This document shows, in pieces, positions 1 to 9,924 of a stretch of 33,059 bases of DNA. Location: the NCBI GenBank assembly GCA_020054095.1, contig JAGVMA010000026.1, positions 1 through 33,059 on the forward strand, read 5' to 3'. This stretch comes from Bacteroidia bacterium (GTDB lineage Bacteria; Bacteroidota; Bacteroidia; JADZBD01). How positions within the stretch are numbered: the first letter of the stretch is position 1; every line of letters begins with the position of its first letter. The position numbers and the translations under genes are program-made. The notes below the pieces were generated by a model, which was not told where the DNA came from, searched no databases, and was given only the letters and a program-made list of their open reading frames with translations.

Positions 1-752
<752 letters not shown>

Positions 753-839
753 AAAAATGCCTTTACTAAAATCAAAAAGTTTTTATAGTGTAAAAGACAA
801 GTTTTATCTAAAAATAAACACATAATTAATGGGTAATGC

Positions 840-847
840 TATATTTG
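840..847 (+). promoter_or_regulatory. Bacteroidetes-type -7 element upstream of the binding-protein gene
   Basis: TATATTTG is an exact match to the Bacteroidetes TAnnTTTG -7 consensus and lies 38 bases before the ATG at 886. No clear TTTG is present at the expected -33 distance, so this is a moderate call. Confidence 0.4.
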
Positions 848-885
848 CACCTCTTAAATTTAAGTTAAAGCATAAGTAATTGAAT

Positions 886-2637
886 ATGAGAATATCTGCA
901 AAATTTTTAGCTGCCGTTTCGTGTGTAATTTTGGTGGCCTTTTCCATTAATTCGTGTGGCACTTACACGCCTCAAAAAAACGAGGTGCGAATACACGAAC
1001 TGTCTGATGCCGATATGCTAAACCCTTTTTGCTATACCGATGCAGGTGCGGGCTTTATGCTGCAAAATATTTTTCAATCGCTATTAGCTATTGATTTTAA
1101 AACACTTGAAGTAATACCCGTATTGGCCGAAAGCCGCCCATTAGTTGAAAAAGACAGTACCGGAAAACTCCGCATAACTTATAAAATCAGGCCCGAAGCC
1201 GTGTGGGATAATGGAACACCCGTTACCGGAAACGATGTGGCTTTCTCTGTAAAAGTTTTAAAAAACCCGAAAGTAAACAACCAAAACAATAAACCTTATT
1301 ACGAGTTTATTGAAGATGTGATAGTTGACCCTACCGACCCTAAGAAACTAACCATACTTTGCCGCGAAACTTATTTACTTGCCGAAAGTTCGAGCGGAGA
1401 CTATGGCATTATTCCTGAATATTTTTACGACCCTAAAGGACTGATGAAGGGTTTCACCATTCCGCAGCTTAATAACGAAAAAGACAAACTTGCTGCCGAC
1501 CCTAAAATAAGCGAGTTTGCCACCGATTTTAATTCGGAAAAACGCATGCGCGAAAAAGACTTTATACTTGGCAGCGGTGCTTATAAATTAGCCGAATGGA
1601 AAACCGGTGAGCGCATCATCCTCGAAAAAAAGAAAAACTGGTGGGGCGATAAATTAGAAAACACTAACTGTTACTTTCAGGCCTATGCCGAAAAATTAAT
1701 ACACGTTACTATTAACGACCAAACTTCGGCACTCGTATCGCTTAAAGCCGGAAACCTTGATGTGATGCGCAGCATAAAATCAAAAGATTTTGCCGAGCTG
1801 CCTCAATCGGAAAAAATAAAAGAAAATTTTAATTTGCACACGCCCATGCAATTGGCTTACACATATTTGGGTTTAAATTTAAAATCGCCAAAGTTTAAAG
1901 ACAAAAAAACGCGCCAGGCATTAGCCCATTTGCTGGATATTGAGAAGATGATTAAAACCATAAAATATGGCCAAGCGCAGCGTGTAATTGGCTTTGTGCA
2001 TCCATCAAATATTAAAGATTACAATACGGATATTAAACCTTATGATTATAACCCCGATGCTACCAAGCAAATGCTTGCCGATGCAGGATGGAAAGACAGC
2101 AATGGCGATGGCGTACTTGATATGATGATAGGAAACGAGCGTGTGGAATTTACCATTGATTTTTCTTACAACTCGGGCAACGATGAACGCAAAGCGGTGG
2201 CACTTATGTTTCAGGAAGAGGCGCGCAAAGTGGGGATTAAAGTAAATGTGATTGCACAAGATTGGTCGGTGTATTTGGATAACCAAAAGAAACACAATTT
2301 TGAAATGTTTTTTGGCGCATGGATTGCCGCACCGGTGCCAAATGACCCAAAACAAATTTACCATTCCGAGTCGGCATTAAACGAAGGTTCAAACTATGTG
2401 AGCTTTGGCACACCCGAATCGGATGCAGTGATAGATTCTGTGCGAGTAGAATTAGACGAGAATAAACGCTCGGTACTTTACAAAAAATTGCAGCAAATTT
2501 TGCACGAAGAAGTATCTTACATTTATTTGTGGGCGCCAAGCGAACGTATAGCCATTCATAAAAAATACTCCAATGCCGATGCATCTGTGATGCGACCGGG
2601 CTATTGGGATGCAGGTTTTAAAGTTTCGGCTCAATAA
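886..2637 (+). CDS. ABC transporter substrate-binding lipoprotein, peptide/oligopeptide type (SBP_bac_5)
   Basis: A 583-residue protein. The N-terminal hydrophobic segment ends at Cys24 (SINSC), a relaxed Bacteroidetes lipobox, so the mature protein is probably lipid-anchored. The rest follows the family-5 solute-binding layout: an early DADMLNPF segment, IRPEAVWDNGTPVTGNDVAF (the conserved helix after the W-x-D-G-x-P motif), a GSGAYKL motif, and a late DWSVYLDN segment followed by DPKQIYHS. The likely role is capture of peptides or similar ligands for the two permeases downstream. The ATG at 886 is preferred over a TTG six bases earlier because TTG starts are rare here. It is followed after 22 nt by the first permease, so the three genes form one operon. 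The substrate cannot be read from sequence. Confidence 0.88.
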   Translation: MRISAKFLAAVSCVILVAFSINSCGTYTPQKNEVRIHELSDADMLNPFCYTDAGAGFMLQNIFQSLLAIDFKTLEVIPVLAESRPLVEKDSTGKLRITYKIRPEAVWDNGTPVTGNDVAFSVKVLKNPKVNNQNNKPYYEFIEDVIVDPTDPKKLTILCRETYLLAESSSGDYGIIPEYFYDPKGLMKGFTIPQLNNEKDKLAADPKISEFATDFNSEKRMREKDFILGSGAYKLAEWKTGERIILEKKKNWWGDKLENTNCYFQAYAEKLIHVTINDQTSALVSLKAGNLDVMRSIKSKDFAELPQSEKIKENFNLHTPMQLAYTYLGLNLKSPKFKDKKTRQALAHLLDIEKMIKTIKYGQAQRVIGFVHPSNIKDYNTDIKPYDYNPDATKQMLADAGWKDSNGDGVLDMMIGNERVEFTIDFSYNSGNDERKAVALMFQEEARKVGIKVNVIAQDWSVYLDNQKKHNFEMFFGAWIAAPVPNDPKQIYHSESALNEGSNYVSFGTPESDAVIDSVRVELDENKRSVLYKKLQQILHEEVSYIYLWAPSERIAIHKKYSNADASVMRPGYWDAGFKVSAQ

Positions 2638-2659
2638 CAAAAAAAGCTAAAGCGGGGAT

Positions 2660-4084
2660 ATGTTAAAATACATTTTAAAGCGAGTTCTGATTTTTATCCC
2701 CACGCTTATCATCGTTTCGTTTCTTACTTTTGTAATAAGCACCAATGCCCCTGGCGACCCGGTGGAAACCATGCTTAACAAAAACCAAGGGGGCGAAGGA
2801 CAAGCAGCACAAAAATTAGCAACAGAAAAAGCATACAACGATTTAAAACACCAACTCGGGCTGGATTTACCCATCTTTTATTTTGCGTTCACTAACACCA
2901 CCACTTCCGACACGGCTTACAAAATAACCAAAGGTTCGCACCGCGCAACCTTAGAGCGCATTGCATACACATACGGCAACTGGGGCGATGTGGCAAAGTA
3001 CTACAAAGCATTACAAAATTTTGAAAGCGATTTATACCGCCAGCCAAAAGAAGCTAAAACAGCCGAAGCCATAACCAGGATAAAAGACTACGCACAGCAG
3101 CTTTACGATAACTATGAAGAAAGTAAAATAAAACACGTTTTCTCCGAAATCAATTTCATTTTCGATTCCAATCCATCACTCATCGTTTTAAATGGCGCGT
3201 ACAATGCAGTTAAAAGCGGATTTGAAAACTGTGTGCACAATCAGCGCCTTACAAATCGCTACATACCCACCATCCATTTTTACGGCACTAATAACCAATA
3301 CCACAATTGGCTCACTAATTTTTTAACCGGCAACTTCGGCATCTCTTATCAAGACAAGCGCCCCGTGAGTTCCGTAATATGGGATGCACTACCCAATACC
3401 ATGTACCTGAGTTTAATCTCCATTTTTTTGGCATACATAATTGCACTGCCAATAGGCGTACGCTCATCCATAAACAAAGGGCGCATACGTGAACGAGCCA
3501 CCACCACAGGTTTATTCATATTATACTCACTGCCTAATTTTTGGATTGCAACCATGATGGTAGTTTTCCTTTGCGGTGGCGATTACCTATCGTGGTTTCC
3601 GGCACCCGGTGCCGAACCAATACCCGATGATGCACCACTGTGGTACACCATAAGCGAAACCATTTACCGCAGCATACTACCACTCTTCTGCTGGACCTAT
3701 GCATCACTCGCATTCATATCGCGCCAAATGCGTGGCGGCATGCTTAATGTGCTGGGGCAAGATTACATACGCACCGCACGTGCCAAAGGATTAAATGAAA
3801 AAGAAGTAATATGGAAACACGCATTCAAAAACTCATTACTACCCGTCATCACCTTATTTGCATCCATATTTCCGGCAGCCATAGCCGGCTCGTTTGTCAT
3901 TGAAAGCGTATTTGCAATACCAGGCATGGGCAGTTTAACGCTAAAAGCACTTTTCGCACGCGATTACCCAATCATATTCACCACCATGATGTTTACCGCA
4001 GTGCTAACAATGGTGGGCAACTTGGTGGCTGATATTTTATACGCATTTGTTGATCCACGAATTTCATTCTCATCAAAAAAATAA
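2660..4084 (+). CDS. ABC transporter permease, OppB/DppB type, with a large periplasmic insertion
   Basis: A 474-residue inner-membrane permease. It starts MLKYILKRVLIFIPTLIIVSF, the standard first transmembrane helix of DppB/OppB proteins, followed by NAPGDPVETML. The binding-protein-dependent transport EAA loop is clear near the C-terminus (YIRTARAKGLNEKEVIWKHA then FKNSLLPV). Typical members are about 310-340 residues. Here roughly 135 extra residues (about 75-211) sit between LGLDLPIFYF and the conserved NFLTGNFGISYQ region, placing a charged, helix-rich domain in the periplasm between helices 1 and 2. The gene overlaps the next by one base (TAATG), indicating translational coupling. No ATPase genes follow. 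Confidence 0.9.
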   Translation: MLKYILKRVLIFIPTLIIVSFLTFVISTNAPGDPVETMLNKNQGGEGQAAQKLATEKAYNDLKHQLGLDLPIFYFAFTNTTTSDTAYKITKGSHRATLERIAYTYGNWGDVAKYYKALQNFESDLYRQPKEAKTAEAITRIKDYAQQLYDNYEESKIKHVFSEINFIFDSNPSLIVLNGAYNAVKSGFENCVHNQRLTNRYIPTIHFYGTNNQYHNWLTNFLTGNFGISYQDKRPVSSVIWDALPNTMYLSLISIFLAYIIALPIGVRSSINKGRIRERATTTGLFILYSLPNFWIATMMVVFLCGGDYLSWFPAPGAEPIPDDAPLWYTISETIYRSILPLFCWTYASLAFISRQMRGGMLNVLGQDYIRTARAKGLNEKEVIWKHAFKNSLLPVITLFASIFPAAIAGSFVIESVFAIPGMGSLTLKALFARDYPIIFTTMMFTAVLTMVGNLVADILYAFVDPRISFSSKK

Positions 4085-5427
4085 TGAGCTTATTCTCTTT
4101 CATAAAAAACCCATTTAAAAAACGCGATACCGCAATTGAAATAGCGCACGCGCACTATGACCAAAGTTTTTGGGCAAACGTGAAAAAAGAATTCAGAAAA
4201 AATAAATTAGCCGTTTTCTCGTTGCGCTTTATTTTGTTTTTAACTTTCATAGCCATCACTGCTGATTTTATTGCCAACGAAAAACCATTCGCATGCGGCT
4301 ACAAAGGCAATACCTATTTCCCTATTTTAAAATCTTATGCTGTTGACATAGGCATAGCCAAATGGCCCGAAGATTTAAAAAATGCCGAGTGGAAAGATTT
4401 ACAATACGACTGGTCACTGTTTCCGCTCATACCTTATTTACCCAAAAACATTGATGGTAACAATTCGCAATCAGTTAGCCCCTTTGAAACACAAAATGTA
4501 AAATCTACCCGCTGGCGCCACTGGCTAGGAACCGATGAACTTGGCCACGATGTGCTTGCCGCCATGATACACGGCACACGCATAGCATTACTCGTAGGCG
4601 TTATCTCCATGTTCATTGCCTCGTTTATCGGAATTATTTTAGGTTCACTTGCCGGTTATTTTGGCGATACACGATTAAAAGTATCACGCGCATCCATCAT
4701 CTCGTTTAGCCTTTTTGGTGTACTTGGCATGTTTTGGGCTTATGGCTCACGCACCTATATTTTACGCGATGCATTAGCACAATCCTTCCCCTCATTCATC
4801 TTTCAGTTTTTAGTTTCAACCTGTATTTTTTTAGCAATACTTATGTTCGCACGTTTGCTCGCTTACCCATTCAAGAGTATAAATTACTTGCGCCAAAAAA
4901 TAAGTATTCCCTTAGATATTATCATCTCGCGCTTGTTTGAAGTAATGCTTTCTATACCTACTTTAATTTTAATTATATCAGTATCAGCAATAGTACAAGA
5001 ACCCAATATTTTTATTGTGATGGTAGTAATAGGGTTAACATCGTGGACAGGCATAGCACGTTTTATCCGTGCTGAATTATTGCGTGTGCGCTCATTAGAA
5101 TACATCGAATCGGCTAACGCACTTGGCTTTTCAGAGTTCCGCATTATATTTCGCCATGCTATACCCAATGCACTATCACCTGTATTAATTGCTATCGCTT
5201 TCGGTATTGCATCGGCCATTTTAATTGAATCTACTTTATCGTTTCTGGGCATTGGCGTTCCGGCCGAAACATTAACATGGGGCTCGCTATTATCACTCGC
5301 AAGGCAAACGCCCACTGCATGGTGGTTAGCTATTTTTCCCGGCTTTGCCATTTTTATTACCGTTACTATTTTTAACCTTGCCGGTGAAGGATTAACCGAT
5401 GCGCTTGACCCAAGGAACAGAAAATAA
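4084..5427 (+). CDS. ABC transporter permease, OppC/DppC type, with an internal membrane insertion
   Basis: A 447-residue permease. It has the FRKNKLAVFSLRFILFL first helix of the OppC N-terminal domain, the conserved WLGTDELGHDVLAAMIHGTR segment, and the EAA loop YIESANALGFSEFRIIFRHA followed by IPNALSPV. Between LAGYFGD and ISRLFEVMLSIPTL, normally adjacent, there are about 80 extra residues (about 196-278) containing hydrophobic stretches such as FSLFGVLGMFWAY and FQFLVSTCIFLAILMF. These would add membrane segments. The partner permease also has an insertion, so the heterodimer probably has a lineage-specific architecture. The two ATPase subunits must be encoded elsewhere. Confidence 0.9.
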   Translation: MSLFSFIKNPFKKRDTAIEIAHAHYDQSFWANVKKEFRKNKLAVFSLRFILFLTFIAITADFIANEKPFACGYKGNTYFPILKSYAVDIGIAKWPEDLKNAEWKDLQYDWSLFPLIPYLPKNIDGNNSQSVSPFETQNVKSTRWRHWLGTDELGHDVLAAMIHGTRIALLVGVISMFIASFIGIILGSLAGYFGDTRLKVSRASIISFSLFGVLGMFWAYGSRTYILRDALAQSFPSFIFQFLVSTCIFLAILMFARLLAYPFKSINYLRQKISIPLDIIISRLFEVMLSIPTLILIISVSAIVQEPNIFIVMVVIGLTSWTGIARFIRAELLRVRSLEYIESANALGFSEFRIIFRHAIPNALSPVLIAIAFGIASAILIESTLSFLGIGVPAETLTWGSLLSLARQTPTAWWLAIFPGFAIFITVTIFNLAGEGLTDALDPRNRK

Positions 5428-5721
5428 TTTACAACAAGTATTTTTACACTTTAACTAAGCATTAGTGTTGCAATACCACTAAGCCGTGTTTAAACACCAA
5501 TGCACAATATTTAGTTACCAACCACACGAATTTAAACTCTTAATACTCATATTCAAGTACAAAATATTGGTACTAAAATTTTAATCAACTCTACTCGAAT
5601 ACGAGCAATTAACATTGCAACGCCAATAGTTAGTACTAAAACCCAAATAAATATGGGCTATTTTGAAACCTTTTTTAGACCGTTATCGTATAAGTATTTG
5701 CAAACAAAGGCACACAGCGCC
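5428..5721. other. AT-rich intergenic region with short inverted repeats
   Basis: No open frame is supported here. The region contains a TTAGTG/CACTAA inverted repeat (5462-5467 and 5477-5482), a perfect 12-bp palindrome GTGTTTAAACAC (5486-5497), and two similar TTGGTACTAAAA / TTAGTACTAAAA segments near 5567 and 5630. The first repeat could act in 3' end formation of the ABC operon, but there is no T-tract. Function is unknown. Confidence 0.4.
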
Positions 5722-6399
5722 ATGTCGCAAACCAATTACATACCCAGAAGCAATGCCGCATTTAATTCATTTTTAGGAAACATTATTGCACTTACGCAAC
5801 CTAACATTGCCGCATAGCATATAGAGCCACCCGATTTTAACAAACTAAAAGCGCTTTACAATAAATGGAAAAACGCATATAACAAAGCTGTAAACATTGG
5901 CAGCCGAACAAGCGCACAAGTAAAAACACGACAACTATTACGCACTGAAATGGAAACCGCATTACGTTATTTTGTGCGCTTATATTTAAACACAAATAAA
6001 TACATTGATAATGCTTCATTAATAAAACTAAATTTAAAAATACGCACCCAAAAACGAAAGCGAATTGCAGCGCCCAATACGGTGCCTTCTATTTTATTGC
6101 AAGCCACAAGCGACAATGGAGTTATCATCAGCTTTAGAGCCGATGCAGGAACCGATGGCGTAAGCCGCAGAGGCAAACCAAAAGATGTGGCACGCATTGA
6201 AATAAAATACTGTATCGGTAACAGTGCGCCCAAAACTGCCGATGATTGTAATTTCAGTTTATCATCAGGCAGCAGCCCTATCACACTATATGTTGAACTA
6301 AGCGAGCAACCCAAGCGCATTTATATTTTTGCACGCTGGGTAAGTTACCGTAACGAACCGGGCAACTGGTGTGCCATGAAAAGCGCTGTGGTGGCGTAA
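5722..6399 (+). pseudogene. Conserved Bacteroidetes hypothetical protein broken by an in-frame amber codon
   Basis: Starting at the ATG at 5722, the frame reads MSQTNYIPRSNAAFNSFLGN and 11 more residues, then meets TAG at 5815-5817, then stays open to 6399. The joined product of about 225 residues fits a family I know from Bacteroidota: an N-terminal NYIP motif with a helical domain (KLKALYNKWKNAYNKA), a middle segment around LRTEMETALRYFVRLYL, and a C-terminal beta domain ending in an immunoglobulin-like strand pattern (IYIFARWVSYRNEPGNW). Relatives often have Trp just before the I-x-P segment, where the stop sits here, so TGG to TAG is the simplest explanation. A shorter product could start at 5950. 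No function is known; no partner genes are nearby. Confidence 0.6.
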
Positions 6400-6437
6400 A
6401 TAAAAAAGGAAACTATTTTAAAAAATAAAATCAGAAA

Positions 6438-8486
6438 CTACTGCGGATACTCCGGCCGCGAGTGATAAATGTTCATCAGTTTCTTTTTCAATATCTTTTT
6501 TATTTTGGTGAGGTCTCTAAAAGTAATATCGGCATTATAAAACTGATTAAGCGAAACCAAGCCATTAATAATACTTTCCACATGATTGTCAATCGTTTCG
6601 TTATCGTGTTTTTTTAAACTGCGAGCCGATGCTTCCACCGCATCGCACATCATAAGGGTAGCCGTTTCTTTTGAAAACGGTATGGGCCCCGGATACTGAA
6701 ATTCTTTTTCAGATACATTCCCTTCGGGGTGCGCAATTTTATATTGGCGGTAAAAAAAACCGGTGGTGGTGGTGCCGTGGTGTGTGCGTATGAAATCAAT
6801 TACCAAATCGGGCAGCTTGTATTTTTTTGCTTTTTCTATGCCGCTGCTTACGTGCCCTATAATAATGTGTGCACTTTCTTCAAAATCCAATTCATCGTGC
6901 GGATTATAACCCGACATTTGATTCTCCACAAAATAAACAGGCATATCGGTTTTGCCCACATCGTGATACAATGCGCCAGCGCGCATCAGCAACACATTTC
7001 CGCCTATGTGGTGTATTACTTCTTCGGCCAAATCGGCCACTTGTAACGAGTGCTGAAAAGTGCCCGGTGCTTTGGTAGCCAACTCACGCAGCAGCGGATT
7101 ATTGGTATCGCATAATTCCATGAGTGTAACATCGCTCACAAAACCAAAAATGCGCTCGAACACATAAATAAGCGGGAACGAGGAAAGTGCCAATGCCGAA
7201 CTTACGGCAAATGCTATTAAATGTTCTTCGCTAAATTCTTGTACCGATGCATCTTGTATTAATCGCAGAGCGCCAAATGCAAGGCAGTAAATCACAAAAA
7301 TAATTCCGGCCGAAATAAATATTTGCGAGCGCTTGCTCATGTTCACAATGCTAAAGATGGCTGCAATGCCGGCAGGCAATTGTAAAAAAACAAATTCAAA
7401 AGCACTTGGCGTGAATAGTGCAATTATTAAAACGGTAACCAAGTGTGTAAATAGTGCCACGCGTGTATCGTAAAAAGCGCGCATGATAATGGGCAAAATG
7501 CAAAAAGGAAGAAAGTAAATATTAAAATAATCGTAACGGGTAGCAAACGATACCATTATTACATTTATGGTGATGACTAACAAAATAAAGATTACGCGCA
7601 CATTATCTGCAACTATATCGCGCCTAAAAATAAGGAGGAACGATGCAAGTAAACCTAAGCACAAAAAAACCGCCAAGAAACGCCCCAATACAATTACCAA
7701 ATAATTTACGGTGCCGCCCGTTTGGTTGCCGTATTCTTGCTTAAGCGATTCTAATATTTCTAATTTTTCGGGTGTAACAATTTCGCCTTTATTAATGATG
7801 GCTTGACCTTTAACACGCCCGCCTTTTGATGCCGAAATATTATCAATGTTCTGTTTCAGCACTTTTTGGGTAGTGGCATCGTCATAAAAAAGATTGTAAT
7901 CTATGCAATCGTCAATAATTTTTTGGAGGTAATCTTTATCAGGAATTTGTTTTTTAAAAAACTCATCGGCCGATTTAATAGTGAAAACAGATGCCAAATC
8001 AGATTCAGTTTCAATATTACGGCCGGCTAAAATGGCAATTGTAAAATCTGCCGGCTTGCCTTCTATTACAGCACTGGGCTGAACAATGCCGGCATTTAAA
8101 ACCGAATCGAGCAGAGGCGCTGCTAAGTCGTAATCTTTTTTCCAAAGCTTTGAATCGTTTTTTAAATGATGTTCGCTGAGCAGTATTTCTAATTTGGCAA
8201 ATTGCTTTTCGCGCTGCTCATCATGTTTACGGAAATAAAGTTTAGCATTGGCATTGGCATCTTTTACTTCGGCTTGCAATTCGGCAGTATTTTTACTTAT
8301 TGCAAAATCAAAAGGTGCTATTAAATTTTCGTAAGGCCAGGGTTTAGCTTTTACGTTATCTATATTGTATCTGAATTTCGCTTCGCCAGGGAAAAAGTAA
8401 ACAATAGTAACACAGCAAAGCAATAGCAAAAACGATTTATAAATTTCATCGTGCCTATCGCGAAAAAAAGAAAATACTTTTTTCAT
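6438..8486 (-). CDS. pgpH: 7TM-HD family phosphohydrolase, PgpH-like (cyclic di-AMP phosphodiesterase family)
   Basis: A 682-residue membrane protein. One N-terminal helix (FLLLLCCVTIVYFF) is followed by an extracytoplasmic 7TMR-HDED-type domain (about 40-265), containing the conserved KPWPYENLIAPFDF opening and GQAIINKGEIVT. A seven-helix membrane block (about 270-455) follows, then a cytoplasmic HD domain. The HD domain shows PLLRELATKAPGTFQHSLQV, then GALYHDVGK with His508-Asp509, and IRTHHGT. Characterised homologues such as Listeria PgpH hydrolyse cyclic di-AMP. The activity of Bacteroidetes members is inferred from family. The gene stands alone and diverges from the thiolase gene. The length is normal for the family. 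Confidence 0.88.
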   Translation of the reverse strand: MKKVFSFFRDRHDEIYKSFLLLLCCVTIVYFFPGEAKFRYNIDNVKAKPWPYENLIAPFDFAISKNTAELQAEVKDANANAKLYFRKHDEQREKQFAKLEILLSEHHLKNDSKLWKKDYDLAAPLLDSVLNAGIVQPSAVIEGKPADFTIAILAGRNIETESDLASVFTIKSADEFFKKQIPDKDYLQKIIDDCIDYNLFYDDATTQKVLKQNIDNISASKGGRVKGQAIINKGEIVTPEKLEILESLKQEYGNQTGGTVNYLVIVLGRFLAVFLCLGLLASFLLIFRRDIVADNVRVIFILLVITINVIMVSFATRYDYFNIYFLPFCILPIIMRAFYDTRVALFTHLVTVLIIALFTPSAFEFVFLQLPAGIAAIFSIVNMSKRSQIFISAGIIFVIYCLAFGALRLIQDASVQEFSEEHLIAFAVSSALALSSFPLIYVFERIFGFVSDVTLMELCDTNNPLLRELATKAPGTFQHSLQVADLAEEVIHHIGGNVLLMRAGALYHDVGKTDMPVYFVENQMSGYNPHDELDFEESAHIIIGHVSSGIEKAKKYKLPDLVIDFIRTHHGTTTTGFFYRQYKIAHPEGNVSEKEFQYPGPIPFSKETATLMMCDAVEASARSLKKHDNETIDNHVESIINGLVSLNQFYNADITFRDLTKIKKILKKKLMNIYHSRPEYPQ

Positions 8487-8586
8487 CAGCGCTAAAATAC
8501 TTTTTATCTATGATAGTGCACGGGCATAAACACTAACAATGGTTTGTTGATTTAAAGGGTTGCGGCTTATGTAGTTTAAGAGTTAA

Positions 8587-8624
8587 AGTTGAAAATCTAA
8601 AGTTTAGACTTTAAATCTTCAACT
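8587..8624. repeat. 17-bp imperfect inverted repeat between the divergent hydrolase and thiolase genes
   Basis: The arms 8587-8603 (AGTTGAAAATCTAAAGT) and 8608-8624 pair at 15 of 17 positions around a TTAG loop. The repeat sits 101 bases upstream of the PgpH-like start on one side and just upstream of the thiolase promoter on the other. It could be a regulator binding site or a decayed repeat element. It lacks the GC-rich stem of a terminator. Confidence 0.5.
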
Positions 8625-8630
8625 CCAAAC

Positions 8631-8658
8631 TTTGGCACGCAATAAATGATTAAATTTG
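8631..8658 (+). promoter_or_regulatory. Bacteroidetes-type promoter for the thiolase gene
   Basis: TTTG at 8631-8634 and TAAATTTG at 8651-8658 match the -33 and -7 consensus, with a 16-base spacer that is slightly short. Transcription would begin near 8664, leaving a leader of about 16 bases before the ATG at 8680. Confidence 0.5.
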
Positions 8659-8679
8659 TTTTCCAAAAAAATAAATAAT

Positions 8680-9858
8680 ATGAGCAAAGTAGTATACATC
8701 GTATCGGCCGTAAGAACACCACTGGGTAGCTTCGGGGGCACACTAAAAGATATATCGGCAACAAAATTAGGCGCCATAGCAATAAAAGGAGCATTGGCTA
8801 AAATTAATTTAGATGGCAAAGAAGTGCAAGAAGTTTTAATGGGCTGCGTATTGCAAGCCAATTTAGGACAAGCACCTGCAAGGCAAGCAGCAAAATTTGC
8901 AGGCCTGCCCGATACGGTACAATGCACCACAGTAAATAAAGTATGCGCATCGGGCATGAAAGCTATTATGCAAGGCACTCAATCCATTATGCTGGGCGAT
9001 GCCGATGTGGTGGTAGCAGGCGGCATGGAAAACATGAGCCAAGTGCCGTTTTATTCTGAAAACCTTCGCTGGGGAAATAAATATGGCAACACAAGTATGA
9101 TAGATGGTTTGGCGAAAGATGGTTTAACCGATGTTTACCATAATTATGCAATGGGTGTGGCTGCCGATATGTGCGCCAAAGAATGTAATATTTCGCGCAA
9201 AGAGCAAGATGATTTTGCAATTGAATCGTACACCCGCTCGGCTAATGCCTGGAAAAATGGAAACTTTAACGATGAAATAGTGCCGGTAGAAATTCCGCAA
9301 CGCAAAGGCGACCCCATTATATTTAAAGAAGACGAAGAATACAAAGCCGTGAACTTTGCAAAAATTCCGGAACTAAAAGCCGTGTTTACCAAAGAAGGAA
9401 CAGTAACTGCCGCCAATGCATCAACCATGAATGATGGTGCTGCCGCATTAGTGTTAATGAGCAAAGAAAAAGCCGAAAAATTAGGATTAAAACCACTTGC
9501 AATTATAAAAGCTTATGCCGATGCCGAACAAGCGCCTGAATGGTTTACCACTACTCCATCATTAGCACTGCCTAAAGCAGTTGCCAAAGCCGGATTGCAA
9601 ATGAGCGATATTAATTATTTCGAGTTGAACGAAGCATTTTCGGTAGTAGGAATTGCCAACATGCAAAAAATGAAATTAGATGCAACAAAAGTAAACGTAA
9701 ATGGCGGTGCAGTTTCGTTAGGGCATCCGCTTGGCTGTTCGGGCGCACGCATTGTGGTAACGCTTATTAACGTACTGAAACAAAACAAAGCAAAATATGG
9801 CGCAGCCGGAATATGCAACGGTGGTGGCGGTGCCAGTGCAATAGTGATAGAAATCTAA
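8680..9858 (+). CDS. Acetyl-CoA C-acetyltransferase (thiolase II)
   Basis: A 392-residue thiolase that condenses two acetyl-CoA to acetoacetyl-CoA, or runs in reverse during ketone or fatty-acid breakdown. It starts MSKVVYIVSAVRTPLGSFGG. The acylated cysteine is Cys89 in NKVCASGMKAIM. The catalytic histidine is His349 in VSLGHPLGCSGARI. The second active cysteine is Cys379 in GICNGGGGASA. The NEAF motif is present as LNEAFSVVG. Positions match the classical bacterial biosynthetic thiolase almost exactly. A TTG 24 bases upstream in frame is less likely as start. The NlpC/P60 gene follows after 66 nt with no evident functional link. Confidence 0.95.
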   Translation: MSKVVYIVSAVRTPLGSFGGTLKDISATKLGAIAIKGALAKINLDGKEVQEVLMGCVLQANLGQAPARQAAKFAGLPDTVQCTTVNKVCASGMKAIMQGTQSIMLGDADVVVAGGMENMSQVPFYSENLRWGNKYGNTSMIDGLAKDGLTDVYHNYAMGVAADMCAKECNISRKEQDDFAIESYTRSANAWKNGNFNDEIVPVEIPQRKGDPIIFKEDEEYKAVNFAKIPELKAVFTKEGTVTAANASTMNDGAAALVLMSKEKAEKLGLKPLAIIKAYADAEQAPEWFTTTPSLALPKAVAKAGLQMSDINYFELNEAFSVVGIANMQKMKLDATKVNVNGGAVSLGHPLGCSGARIVVTLINVLKQNKAKYGAAGICNGGGGASAIVIEI

Positions 9859-9871
9859 ATCCTAAACTCGC

Positions 9872-9887
9872 TCCCGATGATTCGGGA
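9872..9887. repeat. Short GC-rich hairpin between thiolase and peptidase genes
   Basis: TCCCGA (9872-9877) pairs with TCGGGA (9882-9887) around TGAT. It lies 13 bases after the thiolase stop. No T-tract follows, so it is not a classical terminator. It is followed by a low-complexity stretch of repeated AACCCG/ACTCGCAAC words (about 9891-9922). It may stabilise the thiolase mRNA 3' end. Confidence 0.4.
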
Positions 9888-9924
9888 CAATAACCCGCAA
9901 CACCTAACCCGTAACTCGCAACCA

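Noticed and set aside
2005-2364. Minus-strand frame of 119 residues inside the binding-protein gene
   Set aside because: It has no family resemblance and lies wholly inside a well-recognised gene. Other such antisense frames in the window were dropped for the same reason.
5815-5817. Recoded amber (pyrrolysine or suppressor) in the gene at 5722
   Set aside because: No supporting tRNA or PYLIS-like structure is visible and the position fits a simple TGG to TAG mutation.
5950-6399. Independent 149-residue gene
   Set aside because: It begins within a conserved helix of the longer frame from 5722, so it is better read as part of the interrupted gene.
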